Of a stretch of DNA of 64,000 nt, positions 17,116 to 27,169 are shown piece by piece. The notes beneath the pieces are model-generated. The model was given only the letters and a program-made list of their open reading frames with translations, was not told the origin of the DNA and searched no databases. Source of the DNA: Mesonia algae (GTDB lineage Bacteria; Bacteroidota; Bacteroidia; Flavobacteriales; Flavobacteriaceae); contig NZ_QKYV01000003.1 of assembly GCF_003253545.1 (NCBI RefSeq), forward strand, positions 1 to 64,000, read 5' to 3'. A program made the translations under genes and the position numbers. Numbering within the stretch: position 1 is the first letter of the stretch; each line of letters opens with the position of its first letter.

Positions 17116-18453
17116 TTATAATTGTCTTACGTATTCTTTAAACTGTCTTCCTCTATCTTCATAATTCTTAAACAAATCGAAACTTGCACAAGCAGGAGAA
17201 AGTAAAACCGTATTTCCTTTTTCTGCTAGATGATAAGCCATTTTCACAGCCTCTTCCATCGATTTAGTTTCTACAATTGTCTCTACACAATTGCTAAATG
17301 AGTTGATGATTTTTTCGTTATCTACCCCTAAACAAATAATAGCTTTTACTTTTTCGTTTACTAACGGTAGTAACTCTTCATACACATTCCCTTTATCTAC
17401 TCCTCCAACAATCCACACAGTTTCTGGCTGCACACTATCTAAAGCATAATAGGTTGCGTTAATATTTGTAGCCTTAGAATCATTGATGTATTGCACGTTA
17501 TTGATTTTTAATACGCGCTCTAAACGATGCTCTACTCCTTGAAAGCTTTCTAAACTCTCACGTATCGTTTGTTTTCTAATTTTTAATAATTGCGCTACAG
17601 TAGTAGCAGCCATAGCATTTTTAGTATTATGTTCTCCTTTAAGCGCTATTTTATCTTTATGCATTATAAATTCTGTATTATTAACTTTTATGTAAATTTT
17701 ATCGTCTTTTAAATAAGCTCCTTCTCCTTCATGTTCTTTTAAACTCATAGGAAGTTGAATAGAACTTATCTTATTCTTTTTGAGCCAATTACAAATGGTT
17801 TTATTATCGGCGTCATATATAAAATAATCTTTGTTCGTTTGGTTTTTTACAATTCTAAATTTCGAAGCGATATACTCCTCAAAATTATGATGATAACGAT
17901 CTAAATGATCCGGCGTAATGTTGGTTAATACCGCTATATGCGGATTAAAAGTTTCAATACCATCTAATTGAAAACTACTCAACTCCAACACATAATAATC
18001 TGGATTCTTAAGAGCAACATTTTTTGCAAAACTATCTCCAATATTCCCAGCCATTATAGCATCTAAATCTCCATTTTTAAGAACATGATAAATCCAAGAG
18101 GTTACCGTGGTTTTGCCATTACTTCCTGTAATTCCTATTAAACTAGCATGGGTGTATTTACTAGCAAATTCGATTTCAGAAATAACTTTAATTCCGTTTT
18201 CCTTTAATTTTAATACCAAAGGAGCATCTTCAGGAATACCCGGACTTTTCATCACCAAATCGGCATTTAAAATTTTATCTTCCGTATGTTTTTCTGCCTC
18301 CCATTCTATTTCTTCCTGAATTAAAACTTGCTTATATTTTAATTCAATCAATCCACGATCGGATACAAAAACTTCATAGCCTTCTTTTTTTCCAAGAATA
18401 GCTGCGCCTACACCACTTTCTCCAGCACCTAATATGACCAATCGCTTACTCAT
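17116..18453 (-). CDS. murD: UDP-N-acetylmuramoylalanine--D-glutamate ligase
   Basis: Cytoplasmic ligase adding D-Glu. LVILGAGESGVGAAILGKK at the N-terminus is the MurD UDP-binding motif, GSNGKTTVTSWI the P-loop, and LSPACASFDLFKNYEDRG the closing family motif. I use the ATG at 18453 (MSKRLVILG), which overlaps the mraY stop as TAATG. A longer frame to 18510 lies inside mraY and adds a non-homologous 19 residues. Confidence 0.96.
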   Translation of the reverse strand: MSKRLVILGAGESGVGAAILGKKEGYEVFVSDRGLIELKYKQVLIQEEIEWEAEKHTEDKILNADLVMKSPGIPEDAPLVLKLKENGIKVISEIEFASKYTHASLIGITGSNGKTTVTSWIYHVLKNGDLDAIMAGNIGDSFAKNVALKNPDYYVLELSSFQLDGIETFNPHIAVLTNITPDHLDRYHHNFEEYIASKFRIVKNQTNKDYFIYDADNKTICNWLKKNKISSIQLPMSLKEHEGEGAYLKDDKIYIKVNNTEFIMHKDKIALKGEHNTKNAMAATTVAQLLKIRKQTIRESLESFQGVEHRLERVLKINNVQYINDSKATNINATYYALDSVQPETVWIVGGVDKGNVYEELLPLVNEKVKAIICLGVDNEKIINSFSNCVETIVETKSMEEAVKMAYHLAEKGNTVLLSPACASFDLFKNYEDRGRQFKEYVRQL

Positions 18454-19682
18454 TATCTTAGTTTTAAAGTGATGATAGTGATGATCGCTAACAAGATTCC
18501 TATAATCCAAAAACGGACTACAATTTTACTCTCATGATGACCTTTCTTTTGGTAATGATGATGTAATGGAGACATCAAAAAGATTCTCTTCCCTATTCCT
18601 GTTTTTTTCTTAGTGTACTTAAACCAACCTACCTGCATCACTACCGATAGATTTTCCATCAAGAAAATTCCGCAAAGGATAGGAATTAATAATTCTTTTC
18701 TAGTCGCAATAGCTAATACCGCGATAATACCACCAATAGTTAAGCTTCCTGTATCTCCCATAAAAACTTGAGCAGGAAAAGTGTTATACCATAAGAAACC
18801 GACTAATGCTCCTGCAAATGCCGTAATAAAAACCGTCATCTCTCCCGAATTGGGAATATTCATCACGTTGAGATAATCAGAGAAAATTACGTTCCCCGAT
18901 ACCCAAGCAAAAAGTCCTAAAGTGAGCACAATAATAGCCGATGATCCTGCTGCCAAACCATCAATTCCATCGGTTAAATTAGCTCCGTTAGAAACTGCCG
19001 TTACAATAAAAATAACAATTGGAATAAAAATAATCCAAGCATACTTTGCGTAAGAAGGGTTAATCCAAGAGATTAAAGTCGCATAATCAAACTCATTTCC
19101 TTTTACAAAAGGGATGGTGGTTTTAGTAGATTTTTCTGCTACGCTTTCGCTGATATCTTTTTCTATTAATTGCTCTTGAGCTTGAGGATCTGCCTCTACG
19201 TGTTCTTTAATAGTAACTCCAGGATGAAAATACATGGTAGCTCCCACGATAATTCCCAAACCTACTTGACCTATTACTTTAAACTTACCCTGTAAACCTT
19301 CTTTATTCTTTTTAAACGTCTTAATGTAATCATCTAAAAAACCAATTGCTCCCATCCAAAGGGTCGTGATAATGAGCAAAATAACATAGATATTCTCCAA
19401 TTTAGAAAAAAGCAATACGGGAATAAGAGTAGAGAAAATAATTATCAATCCTCCCATAGTCGGTGTTCCTGCTTTTTCAGCCTGACCTTCTAACCCTAAT
19501 TCTCTTACGCTTTCTCCTACTTGTTTTTTAAGTAAATAGTTAATTATTTTTTTTCCAAAAATGGTAGAAATAGACAAAGACAGAATAATCGCCATACTCG
19601 CCCTAAAAGAGATAAACTGAAAAAGTTGCGCTCCTGGCAGTTGGTATTGTTCTTCTAAAAATTCAAATAAGTAGTATAGCAT
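18453..19682 (-). CDS. mraY: Phospho-MurNAc-pentapeptide transferase MraY
   Basis: Polytopic enzyme that loads UDP-MurNAc-pentapeptide onto undecaprenyl phosphate to give lipid I. Conserved active-site pieces are all present: [45 protein letters not shown] and [12 protein letters not shown]. At 409 aa it is about 50 residues longer than E. coli MraY. The extra length is a hydrophilic insert around residues 155-195, rich in Glu and Lys ([18 protein letters not shown]), in a loop between helices. Confidence 0.97.
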   Translation of the reverse strand: MLYYLFEFLEEQYQLPGAQLFQFISFRASMAIILSLSISTIFGKKIINYLLKKQVGESVRELGLEGQAEKAGTPTMGGLIIIFSTLIPVLLFSKLENIYVILLIITTLWMGAIGFLDDYIKTFKKNKEGLQGKFKVIGQVGLGIIVGATMYFHPGVTIKEHVEADPQAQEQLIEKDISESVAEKSTKTTIPFVKGNEFDYATLISWINPSYAKYAWIIFIPIVIFIVTAVSNGANLTDGIDGLAAGSSAIIVLTLGLFAWVSGNVIFSDYLNVMNIPNSGEMTVFITAFAGALVGFLWYNTFPAQVFMGDTGSLTIGGIIAVLAIATRKELLIPILCGIFLMENLSVVMQVGWFKYTKKKTGIGKRIFLMSPLHHHYQKKGHHESKIVVRFWIIGILLAIITIITLKLR

Positions 19683-19702
19683 CTTATTCTTTGTTGTTTT
19701 CT

Positions 19703-21169
19703 TTATTTATTAAATTGCTCTAACATTTCTTGAACAATTTTCATATCATCAAAATCAGATCTCACCCCATTTACTTCTTGGTAAGTTTCATGTCCTTTTC
19801 CTGCAATAAGTATAATGTCCTTAGCTTTTGCCATAGCACAAGCCGATTTAATTGCTTGTTTTCTATTGGTTACCGAAATCACTTTACTCCAATTGTGCGC
19901 CTCTACACCAGCCTCTACATCTTCAATAATTTTATCTGGATCTTCGGTTCTAGGATTATCACTGGTAAGTATTACTTTAGTACTTAAATCACTGGCTACC
20001 TTCCCCATAACAGGGCGTTTAGTGGCATCACGATCTCCACCGCAGCCCACTATCGTAATTAGTTCTTCATTTTTAGTTCTAATTGTATTAATGGTTTCTA
20101 ATACATTTTTAAGCGCATCAGGCGTATGAGCGTAATCTACAATTGCAGTAATTTTTTCCTTATCGGAAATGATATATTGAAACCTTCCGCTTACCGATTT
20201 TAACTGACTTAGATATTTTAAATTCTCTAATTCTTCCAAGCCTAATAAATCCGCGGCAGCGTAAATTGCTGCAAGATTATAAGCATTGAAATTTCCTATT
20301 AGCGTTGACCAAACTTCATTATTGTTTATTTTTAACAACAAACCACTCAATTCATTTTCTAGAATTTGAGCTTTATAATCGGCATTGGTTTTTAAGGCAT
20401 ATGTTTTTTTAGCAGCTTTTGTGTTTTGCAACATAAAAGCTCCATTTTTATCGTCTATATTGGTAATTGCAAAAGCAGATTTTGGTAACTCATCAAAGAA
20501 TTTTTTCTTTACATCGCGATATTCACTAAAACTTTTGTGATAATCTAAATGATCGTGAGAAAGGTTGGTGAAAATTCCGCCTGCAAAATCTAATCCTGTG
20601 GTTCTATGCTGAGCGATACCGTGAGAGCTTACTTCCATAAAGCAAAACTCAACCCCAGCTTCGTTCATTTTTCTTAAATACTTATTGATCGTTAATGAAT
20701 CTGGAGTGGTTAATCTTGTAGGAAATTCTTCATCTCCTACGACAATTTTAATAGTAGAAATAAGTCCGACTTTATAGCCTGCTAAGGTAAAAAGTTGGTG
20801 CAGCAAAGAAGATATAGTTGTTTTCCCATTGGTTCCTGTAACCCCTACTAATTTTAATCGGCTAGATGGTTTTTCATAATAGTTGTTCGCCATTATCGCC
20901 AAAGCCTCTTTTGTATTTTCAACTAAGACATAGGTAATCCCACTAATTTGCTTTTGCGGAAGTTCTTCACAAACGATAGCTATTGCTCCATTATTTTCCG
21001 CTTTAGCGATATATTCATGACCGTCACTTGCCGCGCCACGAATGGCTACAAATACATCATTCAATGAAATATTTCTAGAATCGAAATCTATATGTTGAAT
21101 CGATATGTTGGTATTCCCAACCACCGATTCTATAGCTACTTTATATAATATGTCTTTTAATAAAATCAA
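19703..21169 (-). CDS. murE: UDP-MurNAc-tripeptide synthetase (meso-diaminopimelate adding)
   Basis: Cytoplasmic ligase for the third stem-peptide residue. [15 protein letters not shown] is the ATP P-loop, and [13 protein letters not shown] is the C-terminal domain motif. DNPRTEDP contains the DNPR signature that selects meso-diaminopimelate rather than lysine, so Gram-negative-type peptidoglycan is predicted. At 488 aa it has the usual length. Its start overlaps the ftsI stop by four bases. Confidence 0.97.
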   Translation of the reverse strand: MILLKDILYKVAIESVVGNTNISIQHIDFDSRNISLNDVFVAIRGAASDGHEYIAKAENNGAIAIVCEELPQKQISGITYVLVENTKEALAIMANNYYEKPSSRLKLVGVTGTNGKTTISSLLHQLFTLAGYKVGLISTIKIVVGDEEFPTRLTTPDSLTINKYLRKMNEAGVEFCFMEVSSHGIAQHRTTGLDFAGGIFTNLSHDHLDYHKSFSEYRDVKKKFFDELPKSAFAITNIDDKNGAFMLQNTKAAKKTYALKTNADYKAQILENELSGLLLKINNNEVWSTLIGNFNAYNLAAIYAAADLLGLEELENLKYLSQLKSVSGRFQYIISDKEKITAIVDYAHTPDALKNVLETINTIRTKNEELITIVGCGGDRDATKRPVMGKVASDLSTKVILTSDNPRTEDPDKIIEDVEAGVEAHNWSKVISVTNRKQAIKSACAMAKAKDIILIAGKGHETYQEVNGVRSDFDDMKIVQEMLEQFNK

Positions 21170-23133
21170 CTTGTCGTTAAATAAATGGTTTGATTAGACT
21201 TTATTTTTACTCCACTTGTAATGGATTGATTTCTTACTTTACCTGCTCCTTTTAATACTACTTTTAAACCTAGATTTTCTAAAAGTGAGACTGCATCCAT
21301 TGCAGGTAAGCCCTCAACGTTAGGCATAATAGATTTATATTTTTGAGCGGTTACGTAAAACTGTTCATAATCTTTCTGCACATTTCTATAATCTACATTT
21401 ACATCTTCAAATTCATTGGTGGTAGGCGTATCGGTATAAATTTCTTGAGCAATTTCTTTAAATACTGGAGCCGCTACAATATTTCCATAATAGCCTAAGC
21501 TTCGATCTGGTTTAGTTACCACCACAATACAAGAATATTTAGGATCATCTGCAGGAAAATACCCAGCAAAGGATGCTATATATTCTGAAGAACCATCACC
21601 ACGACCGTAACCTGTTAAACAAGTACCCGTTTTGCCTGCCATAGAAAACTGTTCTGTATAAATATTTCTTGCTGTTCCTCTAAGCACAGTATTCTTCATC
21701 ATCTCCCTCACCTTAGAGGCGGTTTCTTTAGAACAAATAGAATTATTGATTTCTCCTTTTTCGTAATGCTCTACAACCTTATCTCTATTTCTAATTTCTT
21801 TAATTAATCTTGGCTTAATCATTACGCCATCATTAGCAATAGCATTGTAAAATGCCAGAGTTTGAAGCGGTGTAATTGAAACCCCGTAACCAAAAGACAT
21901 CCACGGCAGTGTAGTACCATACCAATTGGCATCATCTGGATGTGGAATATGCGGCTGACCTTCTCCTTTTATTTCTAAACCAATCTTTTGATTTAATCCC
22001 ATATAATTAAGACGGTTGACCAAAGCTTCTGGTTTACTTTTATAACCTTCATTAATAAATTTTGAAAACACCGTGTTAGAAGAAACTTCAAAAGCTTTTG
22101 CTGCTGATATCTCTCCGTATCCGCCGTAGCGTGAATCTTTTACTACGCGATCGTAATATTTAATTCTTCCTTTTTCTGAATCAAACACATCACTGGTATC
22201 TAAAACCTTATCTTCTAAGGCAGCTACCATGGTCATTAATTTAAAGGTAGAACCAGGTTCTTGAGATTCGTAAATCGCATAATTTCTCTTTTCGTAATAA
22301 GTCCCTTCAGAGGTTCTTCCTAGATTAGCCATCGCTTTAATCTCACCAGTTTCAGTTTCCATCACTACAACTGTCCCATGATCTGCTTTATATTTTTCTA
22401 ATTGTTTTAAAAGAGCATGATGCGCAATATCCTGAATGGTAATATCTATAGTAGAAACCACATCTAAGCCATCTTCTGGTTCTAATTCATTTGCATCTCC
22501 AATAGGTTTCCATTGACCTTTGGCTATTTTTTGTTTTAACCTTCTCCCGTTTTGACCTTTTAAATAATCATCATAAGCACCTTCAAGACCCGCTTGACCT
22601 CGACCTACGGTACGCTCACCAATTTTACCCAAAGGCAATTCTCTTACCGTTCGTTGTTCTGCAATAAAACCTCCTTTAAATGCGCCTAAGTTGAACATAG
22701 GAAATTCCCTCATTTGCACATATTGCGTATAACTTACTCCGCGAGCTATTAAATAATATCTGTTTTTATGAGCTCTAGCTCTTCTTATATCTTGAGCGTA
22801 GTGAGAAGCTGATTTACCAAACATTTTTGATAAAGATTCCGATAGAGGTTTTAGGTTTTTTTCAAAGTTTTCTTGAGAAACCGTGACCGCATCAAACCTA
22901 ATATCATATTCGGGTACCGAGGTAGCCAACAAACTTCCATTTGAATCATAAAGATTTCCTCTATTCGCAGGAATGACAAAACTTTTGTAAACACGCTGCT
23001 CTGAAAGCTCTCTATATTTATCACCATCAACCACTTGAATATTCACCAACTTAAACCCTATTGCTAAAGCAAAAAGGAGCATCCCGACTGCCACCAGGTA
23101 GATTCTTCTTAGTATGCCTTTTTCTGTTGTCAT
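21166..23133 (-). CDS. ftsI: Septal transpeptidase FtsI (PBP3) with C-terminal PASTA domain
   Basis: Class B penicillin-binding protein that cross-links septal peptidoglycan beside FtsW. One N-terminal membrane helix is followed by the dimerisation domain. The transpeptidase domain has EPGSTFKL (SxxK serine), VSSNTVF (SxN) and AGKTGTCL (KTG). Residues about 598-655 form a PASTA domain (MPNVEGLPAMDAVSLLENLG), more typical of Gram-positive PBPs but usual in Bacteroidota FtsI. At 655 aa it abuts the ftsL-like gene with no gap. Confidence 0.96.
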   Translation of the reverse strand: MTTEKGILRRIYLVAVGMLLFALAIGFKLVNIQVVDGDKYRELSEQRVYKSFVIPANRGNLYDSNGSLLATSVPEYDIRFDAVTVSQENFEKNLKPLSESLSKMFGKSASHYAQDIRRARAHKNRYYLIARGVSYTQYVQMREFPMFNLGAFKGGFIAEQRTVRELPLGKIGERTVGRGQAGLEGAYDDYLKGQNGRRLKQKIAKGQWKPIGDANELEPEDGLDVVSTIDITIQDIAHHALLKQLEKYKADHGTVVVMETETGEIKAMANLGRTSEGTYYEKRNYAIYESQEPGSTFKLMTMVAALEDKVLDTSDVFDSEKGRIKYYDRVVKDSRYGGYGEISAAKAFEVSSNTVFSKFINEGYKSKPEALVNRLNYMGLNQKIGLEIKGEGQPHIPHPDDANWYGTTLPWMSFGYGVSITPLQTLAFYNAIANDGVMIKPRLIKEIRNRDKVVEHYEKGEINNSICSKETASKVREMMKNTVLRGTARNIYTEQFSMAGKTGTCLTGYGRGDGSSEYIASFAGYFPADDPKYSCIVVVTKPDRSLGYYGNIVAAPVFKEIAQEIYTDTPTTNEFEDVNVDYRNVQKDYEQFYVTAQKYKSIMPNVEGLPAMDAVSLLENLGLKVVLKGAGKVRNQSITSGVKIKSNQTIYLTTS

Positions 23134-23445
23134 CTAGAGTTTAATTCTTATTTTTTGTGGTGGCGTGCTGGACGGACCTATACCTGTTCCTTGCATTCTT
23201 TTCTCAATGGCAGATTTCATTTTAAGCTGCATTAAGTTTTTCTGTGCTTCTATAGATTCACTTCTTAATTCTCTAACTTCGTTATTCATTTTAGCAATTA
23301 AATGCACTTTTCTTTCTGCACTATGAGAACACGCAATCATAATGATAGCGAGTAACGTACAAAAAAGAATAAAACGCCAGTTTTTCATAGCATCATCGCT
23401 AATCAAAAACTTACCTTTTAATACATTGTAAAAACCTTCTTTCAT
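23134..23445 (-). CDS. FtsL-like divisome protein
   Basis: A small bitopic protein. The start at 23445 (MKEGFYNVLKGKF) lies one base after the rsmH stop; an upstream ATG at 23463 would overlap it. A cytoplasmic segment of about 25 residues precedes a single helix (WRFILFCTLLAIIMIACS). A short coiled-coil-like periplasmic region with EVRELRSESIEAQKNLMQLK ends the protein. Size, topology and place between rsmH and ftsI match FtsL. Sequence similarity is low, as in the whole family. Confidence 0.88.
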   Translation of the reverse strand: MKEGFYNVLKGKFLISDDAMKNWRFILFCTLLAIIMIACSHSAERKVHLIAKMNNEVRELRSESIEAQKNLMQLKMKSAIEKRMQGTGIGPSSTPPQKIRIKL

Positions 23446-23446
23446 T

Positions 23447-24352
23447 TTATAACTTTTCCCCAACTCTTAAACGAGCACTTCTTGCTCTATTATTTTGTTT
23501 AATTTCTTCAGGAGATGGCTTTACAAGTCCGCCTACTTTTTTAAAAGGAACCGAAATATTTCCGTAGAAATCTTTTTCTGCTTCCCCTTGAAACAATCCG
23601 TTTCTTATATACCTTTTTACCAATCGGTCTTCTAAAGAGTGATAAGAAATTAAGCTAATCCTACCTCCTTTTTCTAATAATTGCTCCGTCTGTCTTAGAA
23701 ACTCTTTAAGCACTTCAATTTCTTGGTTCACCTCGATTCTTATCGCTTGATAGATTTGAGCAAGTATTTTAAATTCTTTCCCTTTAAATAATAAAGGAAG
23801 TAACAACTCTTTCAACTCCTCTCCTGTTTTAATGGGAGCTTCTTCTCTAGCTTCTACAATAACCTTTGCTAATTTTGGAGCATTTTTTAGTTCTCCATAC
23901 TCATAAAAAACTTTTTTTAACGCCTCTTCTTCATACTCATTAATCACCTCATAAGCACTCAGCAAACCTTCTTGATCCATTCTCATATCTAGTTTGGCAT
24001 CATACCGAGTAGAAAAACCTCTTTCAGCTACATCAAATTGATGTGACGATACGCCAAAATCTCCCAAAATCCCATCTACCTTCTTATAGCCTTCAAAACG
24101 CAAAAACTTTTTAATAAACCTGAAATTCTCAGGAATTAAAGTAAAACGCTCATCATCAATTGCATTTTCTTGAGCATCTTGATCTTGATCGAAAGCTAAA
24201 AGCCTTCCGTTTTCTCCAAGTCGTTTTAAAATTTCTCGAGAATGACCTCCTCCTCCAAAAGTGACATCTACATAAACACCATCTGGTTTAATATTTAAAC
24301 CTTCTACCGTTTCATGTAATAATACCGGATTATGATATTCCAAATTCTCCAT
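23447..24352 (-). CDS. rsmH: 16S rRNA m4C1402 methyltransferase RsmH
   Basis: SAM-dependent N4-methyltransferase for C1402 in the ribosomal P site. HNPVLLHETVEGL opens the protein. VDVTFGGGGHSREIL is the SAM motif, GILGDFGVSSHQFD the catalytic-loop motif, and ISYHSLEDRLVKRY the C-terminal signature. At 301 aa it has normal length. It overlaps mraZ by 23 bases, the usual dcw arrangement. Confidence 0.97.
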   Translation of the reverse strand: MENLEYHNPVLLHETVEGLNIKPDGVYVDVTFGGGGHSREILKRLGENGRLLAFDQDQDAQENAIDDERFTLIPENFRFIKKFLRFEGYKKVDGILGDFGVSSHQFDVAERGFSTRYDAKLDMRMDQEGLLSAYEVINEYEEEALKKVFYEYGELKNAPKLAKVIVEAREEAPIKTGEELKELLLPLLFKGKEFKILAQIYQAIRIEVNQEIEVLKEFLRQTEQLLEKGGRISLISYHSLEDRLVKRYIRNGLFQGEAEKDFYGNISVPFKKVGGLVKPSPEEIKQNNRARSARLRVGEKL

Positions 24353-24800
24353 TGTTTCCTCCCATTACTTCTTCCGCTAAAGCTCCAAAATCATCTGCAG
24401 CATCATCGATAGCATTTTCATATTTATTTTTATCCCAGATTTCTATAATATCTATAGCACTAGAAAGGACTAACTCTTTTTGAAGCCCTGCAAAATTCAA
24501 TAAATCCTTAGGCACTAATAATCTCCCATTGGCATCTACTTCTATAATCTTTACTCCTGCAGTAAATCTTCTTATAAAATCATTATTTTTTTTATTGAAA
24601 CGATTTAAGGAATTCACTTTAACCATTAACTCATTCCATTGTTTCATAGGATACAATTCTAAACAAGGCTGAAAAACAGCTCTCTTCAATACAAACCCTC
24701 CCTCCAATACTGGAAGCAGTTGCTTTTTGAGTGCCGAAGGCAGCATTAGCCTACCTTTAGCATCAATTTTACATTCGTATGTACCTATTAGATTGATCAC
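24330..24800 (-). CDS. mraZ: Transcriptional regulator MraZ
   Basis: AbrB-fold DNA-binding protein with two SpoVT-like halves: GTYECKIDAKGRLMLPSALK, then VDANGRLLVPKDLL. MraZ controls its own dcw operon in several bacteria. I choose the GTG at 24798-24800 because the family starts just before IGTYECK. The extra 21 codons of the longer frame (ATG at 24863) are non-homologous and read straight through three MraZ boxes and a TAnnTTTG element. The coding length is then 156 aa. Confidence 0.93.
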   Translation of the reverse strand: MINLIGTYECKIDAKGRLMLPSALKKQLLPVLEGGFVLKRAVFQPCLELYPMKQWNELMVKVNSLNRFNKKNNDFIRRFTAGVKIIEVDANGRLLVPKDLLNFAGLQKELVLSSAIDIIEIWDKNKYENAIDDAADDFGALAEEVMGGNNGEFGIS

Positions 24801-24817
24801 CTTTCCTAATTCTATGT

Positions 24818-24825
24818 CAAATATA
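24818..24825 (-). promoter_or_regulatory. Predicted -7 element of the dcw operon
   Basis: TATATTTG on the minus strand fits the Bacteroidota TAnnTTTG -7 consensus. It lies 17 bases upstream of the GTG start of mraZ, implying a leader of about 10 bases. No clear -33 TTG is seen; the MraZ boxes occupy that space. Confidence 0.5.
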
Positions 24826-24835
24826 TTGATTTTTT

Positions 24836-24860
24836 TACCACTTTTTACCACTTTACCCCA
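24836..24860 (-). promoter_or_regulatory. MraZ operator: three boxes at 10-bp spacing
   Basis: On the minus strand TGGGG, TGGTA and TGGTA occur at exact 10-base steps (24860-24856, 24850-24846, 24840-24836), each separated by five bases. MraZ is known to bind direct TGGGN-type repeats spaced by five bases upstream of mraZ. The boxes sit just upstream of the predicted -7 element, so binding would block or shape polymerase entry. Confidence 0.75.
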
Positions 24861-25056
24861 CATTGTTAATAAGTTTTAGCTTCAGTAATCTATTAATTAT
24901 GAGAACTAAAGGAATAATCTAGGCTGAAAGAAGTTTAAAATGTGGGAGAGATTTATAAAGAGGATTGCTATCCTCCTGAAAGAGAATGAAGAATAAAACA
25001 GCGAGCTTATTTCACTTTAGGTTTACTTAAAAATACTTATACTTGTAGAATTATAG

Positions 25057-25064
25057 TATATTTG
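25057..25064 (+). promoter_or_regulatory. Predicted -7 element of the alpha/beta hydrolase gene
   Basis: TATATTTG fits TAnnTTTG and lies 25 bases before the ATG at 25090. A convincing -33 TTG at the right distance is not visible. Confidence 0.45.
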
Positions 25065-25089
25065 CTTTAGCTAACCGGAAGAAAACTGA

Positions 25090-25854
25090 ATGAAACAAGA
25101 AATTATATCTGAAGGAAAATTCAGCTATGTAGAAATTGGAGAAGGTACTCCAATTATTATTCTACACGGTCTTATGGGAGGGTTAAGTAATTTTGATGGC
25201 GTTGCCGATTATTTCCCTAAAAAAGGATACAAAGTGGTGATCCCACAACTTCCTTTATATACCATGTCTTTATTAAAAACTAATGTTGGTAATTTTGCCA
25301 AATACATTAAAGAATTTATAGATCATAAAAATTATGAAGAAGTAATTTTATTAGGAAATTCTCTAGGAGGCCATATAGCCTTACTAGCTACCAAAAGGTA
25401 TCCTGAAAAAATTAAAGCTTTGGTGATCACTGGAAGTTCTGGGCTTTACGAAAGTGCCATGGGAGAAAGTTACCCAAAACGTGGTGATTATGAATTCATA
25501 AAGAAAAAAGCTGAAAACGTTTTTTACAATCCTGAAGTAGCCACAAAAGAAATTGTTGACGATGTATATGCCACTGTAAACGATAGAAACAAGTTGATTA
25601 GAACACTTTCTATTGCCAAATCGGCTATTCGTCACAATATGGCTAAAGACTTACCAAAAATGAATACTCCTACGTGTATCATTTGGGGAAAACAAGATAA
25701 TGTTACTCCGCCAGAAGTTGCTGTAGATTTTGACAAACTATTACCCGATTCAACTTTATATTGGATTGATGAATGCGGGCACGCTGCCATGATGGAGCAC
25801 CCAAATGAATTCAATAGGTTACTTGATAAATGGTTGACTGAAAGAAAGTTTTAA
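25090..25854 (+). CDS. Alpha/beta-fold hydrolase
   Basis: The 254-aa product has a full catalytic triad. The nucleophile Ser sits in [12 protein letters not shown] (about residue 98), the Asp in [11 protein letters not shown], and the His in [25 protein letters not shown] near the N-terminus supplies the oxyanion-hole HG motif. No signal peptide is seen. The substrate cannot be told. It is divergent from the dcw operon and followed after two bases by engB, with which it is probably co-transcribed. Confidence 0.93.
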   Translation: MKQEIISEGKFSYVEIGEGTPIIILHGLMGGLSNFDGVADYFPKKGYKVVIPQLPLYTMSLLKTNVGNFAKYIKEFIDHKNYEEVILLGNSLGGHIALLATKRYPEKIKALVITGSSGLYESAMGESYPKRGDYEFIKKKAENVFYNPEVATKEIVDDVYATVNDRNKLIRTLSIAKSAIRHNMAKDLPKMNTPTCIIWGKQDNVTPPEVAVDFDKLLPDSTLYWIDECGHAAMMEHPNEFNRLLDKWLTERKF

Positions 25855-25856
25855 GT

Positions 25857-26453
25857 ATGGAAATTAAGTCGGCTTCTTTTGTAATGAGTAATAGCCAAGT
25901 AGAGAAATGCCCTACCAGCAAATTACCAGAATATGCTTTTATTGGAAGAAGTAATGTTGGTAAGTCTTCTCTTATCAATATGCTTACCGGAAGAAAAAGC
26001 TTAGCAAAAACTTCAGGTAGACCAGGAAAAACGCAGCTTATCAACCACTTTCTAATTAATCATGAGTGGCATTTAGTAGATTTACCAGGCTATGGTTATG
26101 CTCGAGTAAGCAAAAAAGCAAAGAAGACTTTTCAGAAGTTTATTACCGATTATTTTCAGCAACGAGAGCCTTTAGTTTGTGCTTTTGTATTGGTTGATTC
26201 TCGCCATGAACCTCAAAAAATCGATTTAGAATTTATGCAATGGTTAGGGGAAAATCAAATACCATTTTCTATCATCTTTACCAAAGCAGATAAGGTCAAA
26301 CCCAAAGCATTAGAAAAGCAGGTGAATGACTACAATGCGGTATTGTTAGAAACTTGGGAAAGCTTACCTCCTTACTTTATTACATCTTCTTCTAAAAATT
26401 TAGGTGGGGAAGAGGTTTTAAACTATATAGATGAAATTAACAAATCCCTATAA
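25857..26453 (+). CDS. engB: Ribosome biogenesis GTPase EngB/YsxC
   Basis: Small TRAFAC GTPase needed for large-subunit assembly. G1 [12 protein letters not shown] (about residues 31-42), G3 DLPGYGYA and G4 TKADK are present, with a G5-like ITSSSKN. At 198 aa it is the standard length. The gene is two bases behind the hydrolase gene and converges on the leftward gld cluster with no gap. Confidence 0.97.
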   Translation: MEIKSASFVMSNSQVEKCPTSKLPEYAFIGRSNVGKSSLINMLTGRKSLAKTSGRPGKTQLINHFLINHEWHLVDLPGYGYARVSKKAKKTFQKFITDYFQQREPLVCAFVLVDSRHEPQKIDLEFMQWLGENQIPFSIIFTKADKVKPKALEKQVNDYNAVLLETWESLPPYFITSSSKNLGGEEVLNYIDEINKSL

Positions 26454-26834
26454 TTAAATTTCTTTATCTAATAATTCAATTAAAGCTTCCGCGGAATTTA
26501 ATTCATTTAAAGTGGATGCATCAACCACTACTTCCCAATCCTTAGCTGTTACTCCTAATATAATTGGAAAGTCAAACTTCTGAGAAAATTTAGATGCATA
26601 TTGTTTTTTAAACTCATCTATATGCAAGAACTCCATAGGAACCTCTATACGTTTTCTAAAATTTTTCCACGTTTTATTTTCCGTGAAAACGCCATAAGTA
26701 ATTGCACACAGATTACAAGAATAACTAGCTGGTTTAAAAACCTTATGGAATGCATCCAGGTAAGTATTTACCTTACCTGAATTTGCATTATACACAAATA
26801 TGAGCTGTGTTAACTCTTGCTTTTTAGAAAGCAT
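26454..26834 (-). CDS. Conserved small protein of unknown function in the gldBC cluster
   Basis: A 126-aa soluble protein with no signal peptide. It opens LIFVYNANSGKVNTYLD and has SYSCNLCAITYG around residues 38-49, a CxxC pair next to aromatic residues. FDFPIILGVTAKDWEVVV follows later. Relatives are sometimes labelled GTPase, but I see no P-loop or other G motif and do not accept that. It abuts gldC (its ATG shares a base with the gldC stop), so it is likely the last gene of a gldB-gldC transcript. Confidence 0.75.
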   Translation of the reverse strand: MLSKKQELTQLIFVYNANSGKVNTYLDAFHKVFKPASYSCNLCAITYGVFTENKTWKNFRKRIEVPMEFLHIDEFKKQYASKFSQKFDFPIILGVTAKDWEVVVDASTLNELNSAEALIELLDKEI

Positions 26835-27169
26835 TATTCTTTTTTCAATTCTAACTTATCAGCAAAATAATCGCAAAAATCTTTCATGGTTTCCATCATC
26901 TTTTCATCTTCTGTAGCACGATAGAAAGTATCACTCATCGCCACTAAAGTTTGATGAAAGAACACTTTCATCTCATCTACTGGCATATCTTTAGTCCATA
27001 AATCTATACGTAGCGTTTCTTGATTTTTATTATCCCAAAGTGATAAAAGCATCGCTTTCGCTTCCTCTTGATCCACTCCGCCATCTTGCGCACTCCAATT
27101 TAAATTTTGTGGAATGTTATTTTCATCTACCTCTACTTGAATTTTTATTTCAGATTTTTTTGTACTCAT
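26834..27169 (-). CDS. gldC: Gliding motility protein GldC
   Basis: A 111-aa cytoplasmic protein opening KKSEIKIQVEVDENNIPQNL with LNWSAQDGG next, and a helical C-terminal half (ETMKDFCDYFADKLEL). These match GldC, which in Flavobacterium johnsoniae is encoded with gldB and needed for full gliding. It overlaps the gldB stop by four bases, as in other Flavobacteriia. Its molecular role is unknown. Confidence 0.92.
   Translation of the reverse strand: MSTKKSEIKIQVEVDENNIPQNLNWSAQDGGVDQEEAKAMLLSLWDNKNQETLRIDLWTKDMPVDEMKVFFHQTLVAMSDTFYRATEDEKMMETMKDFCDYFADKLELKKE

Noticed and set aside
24801-24863. Upstream ATG start of mraZ (adding 21 residues)
   Set aside because: It overlaps the MraZ boxes and the -7 element, and the extra residues do not match MraZ.
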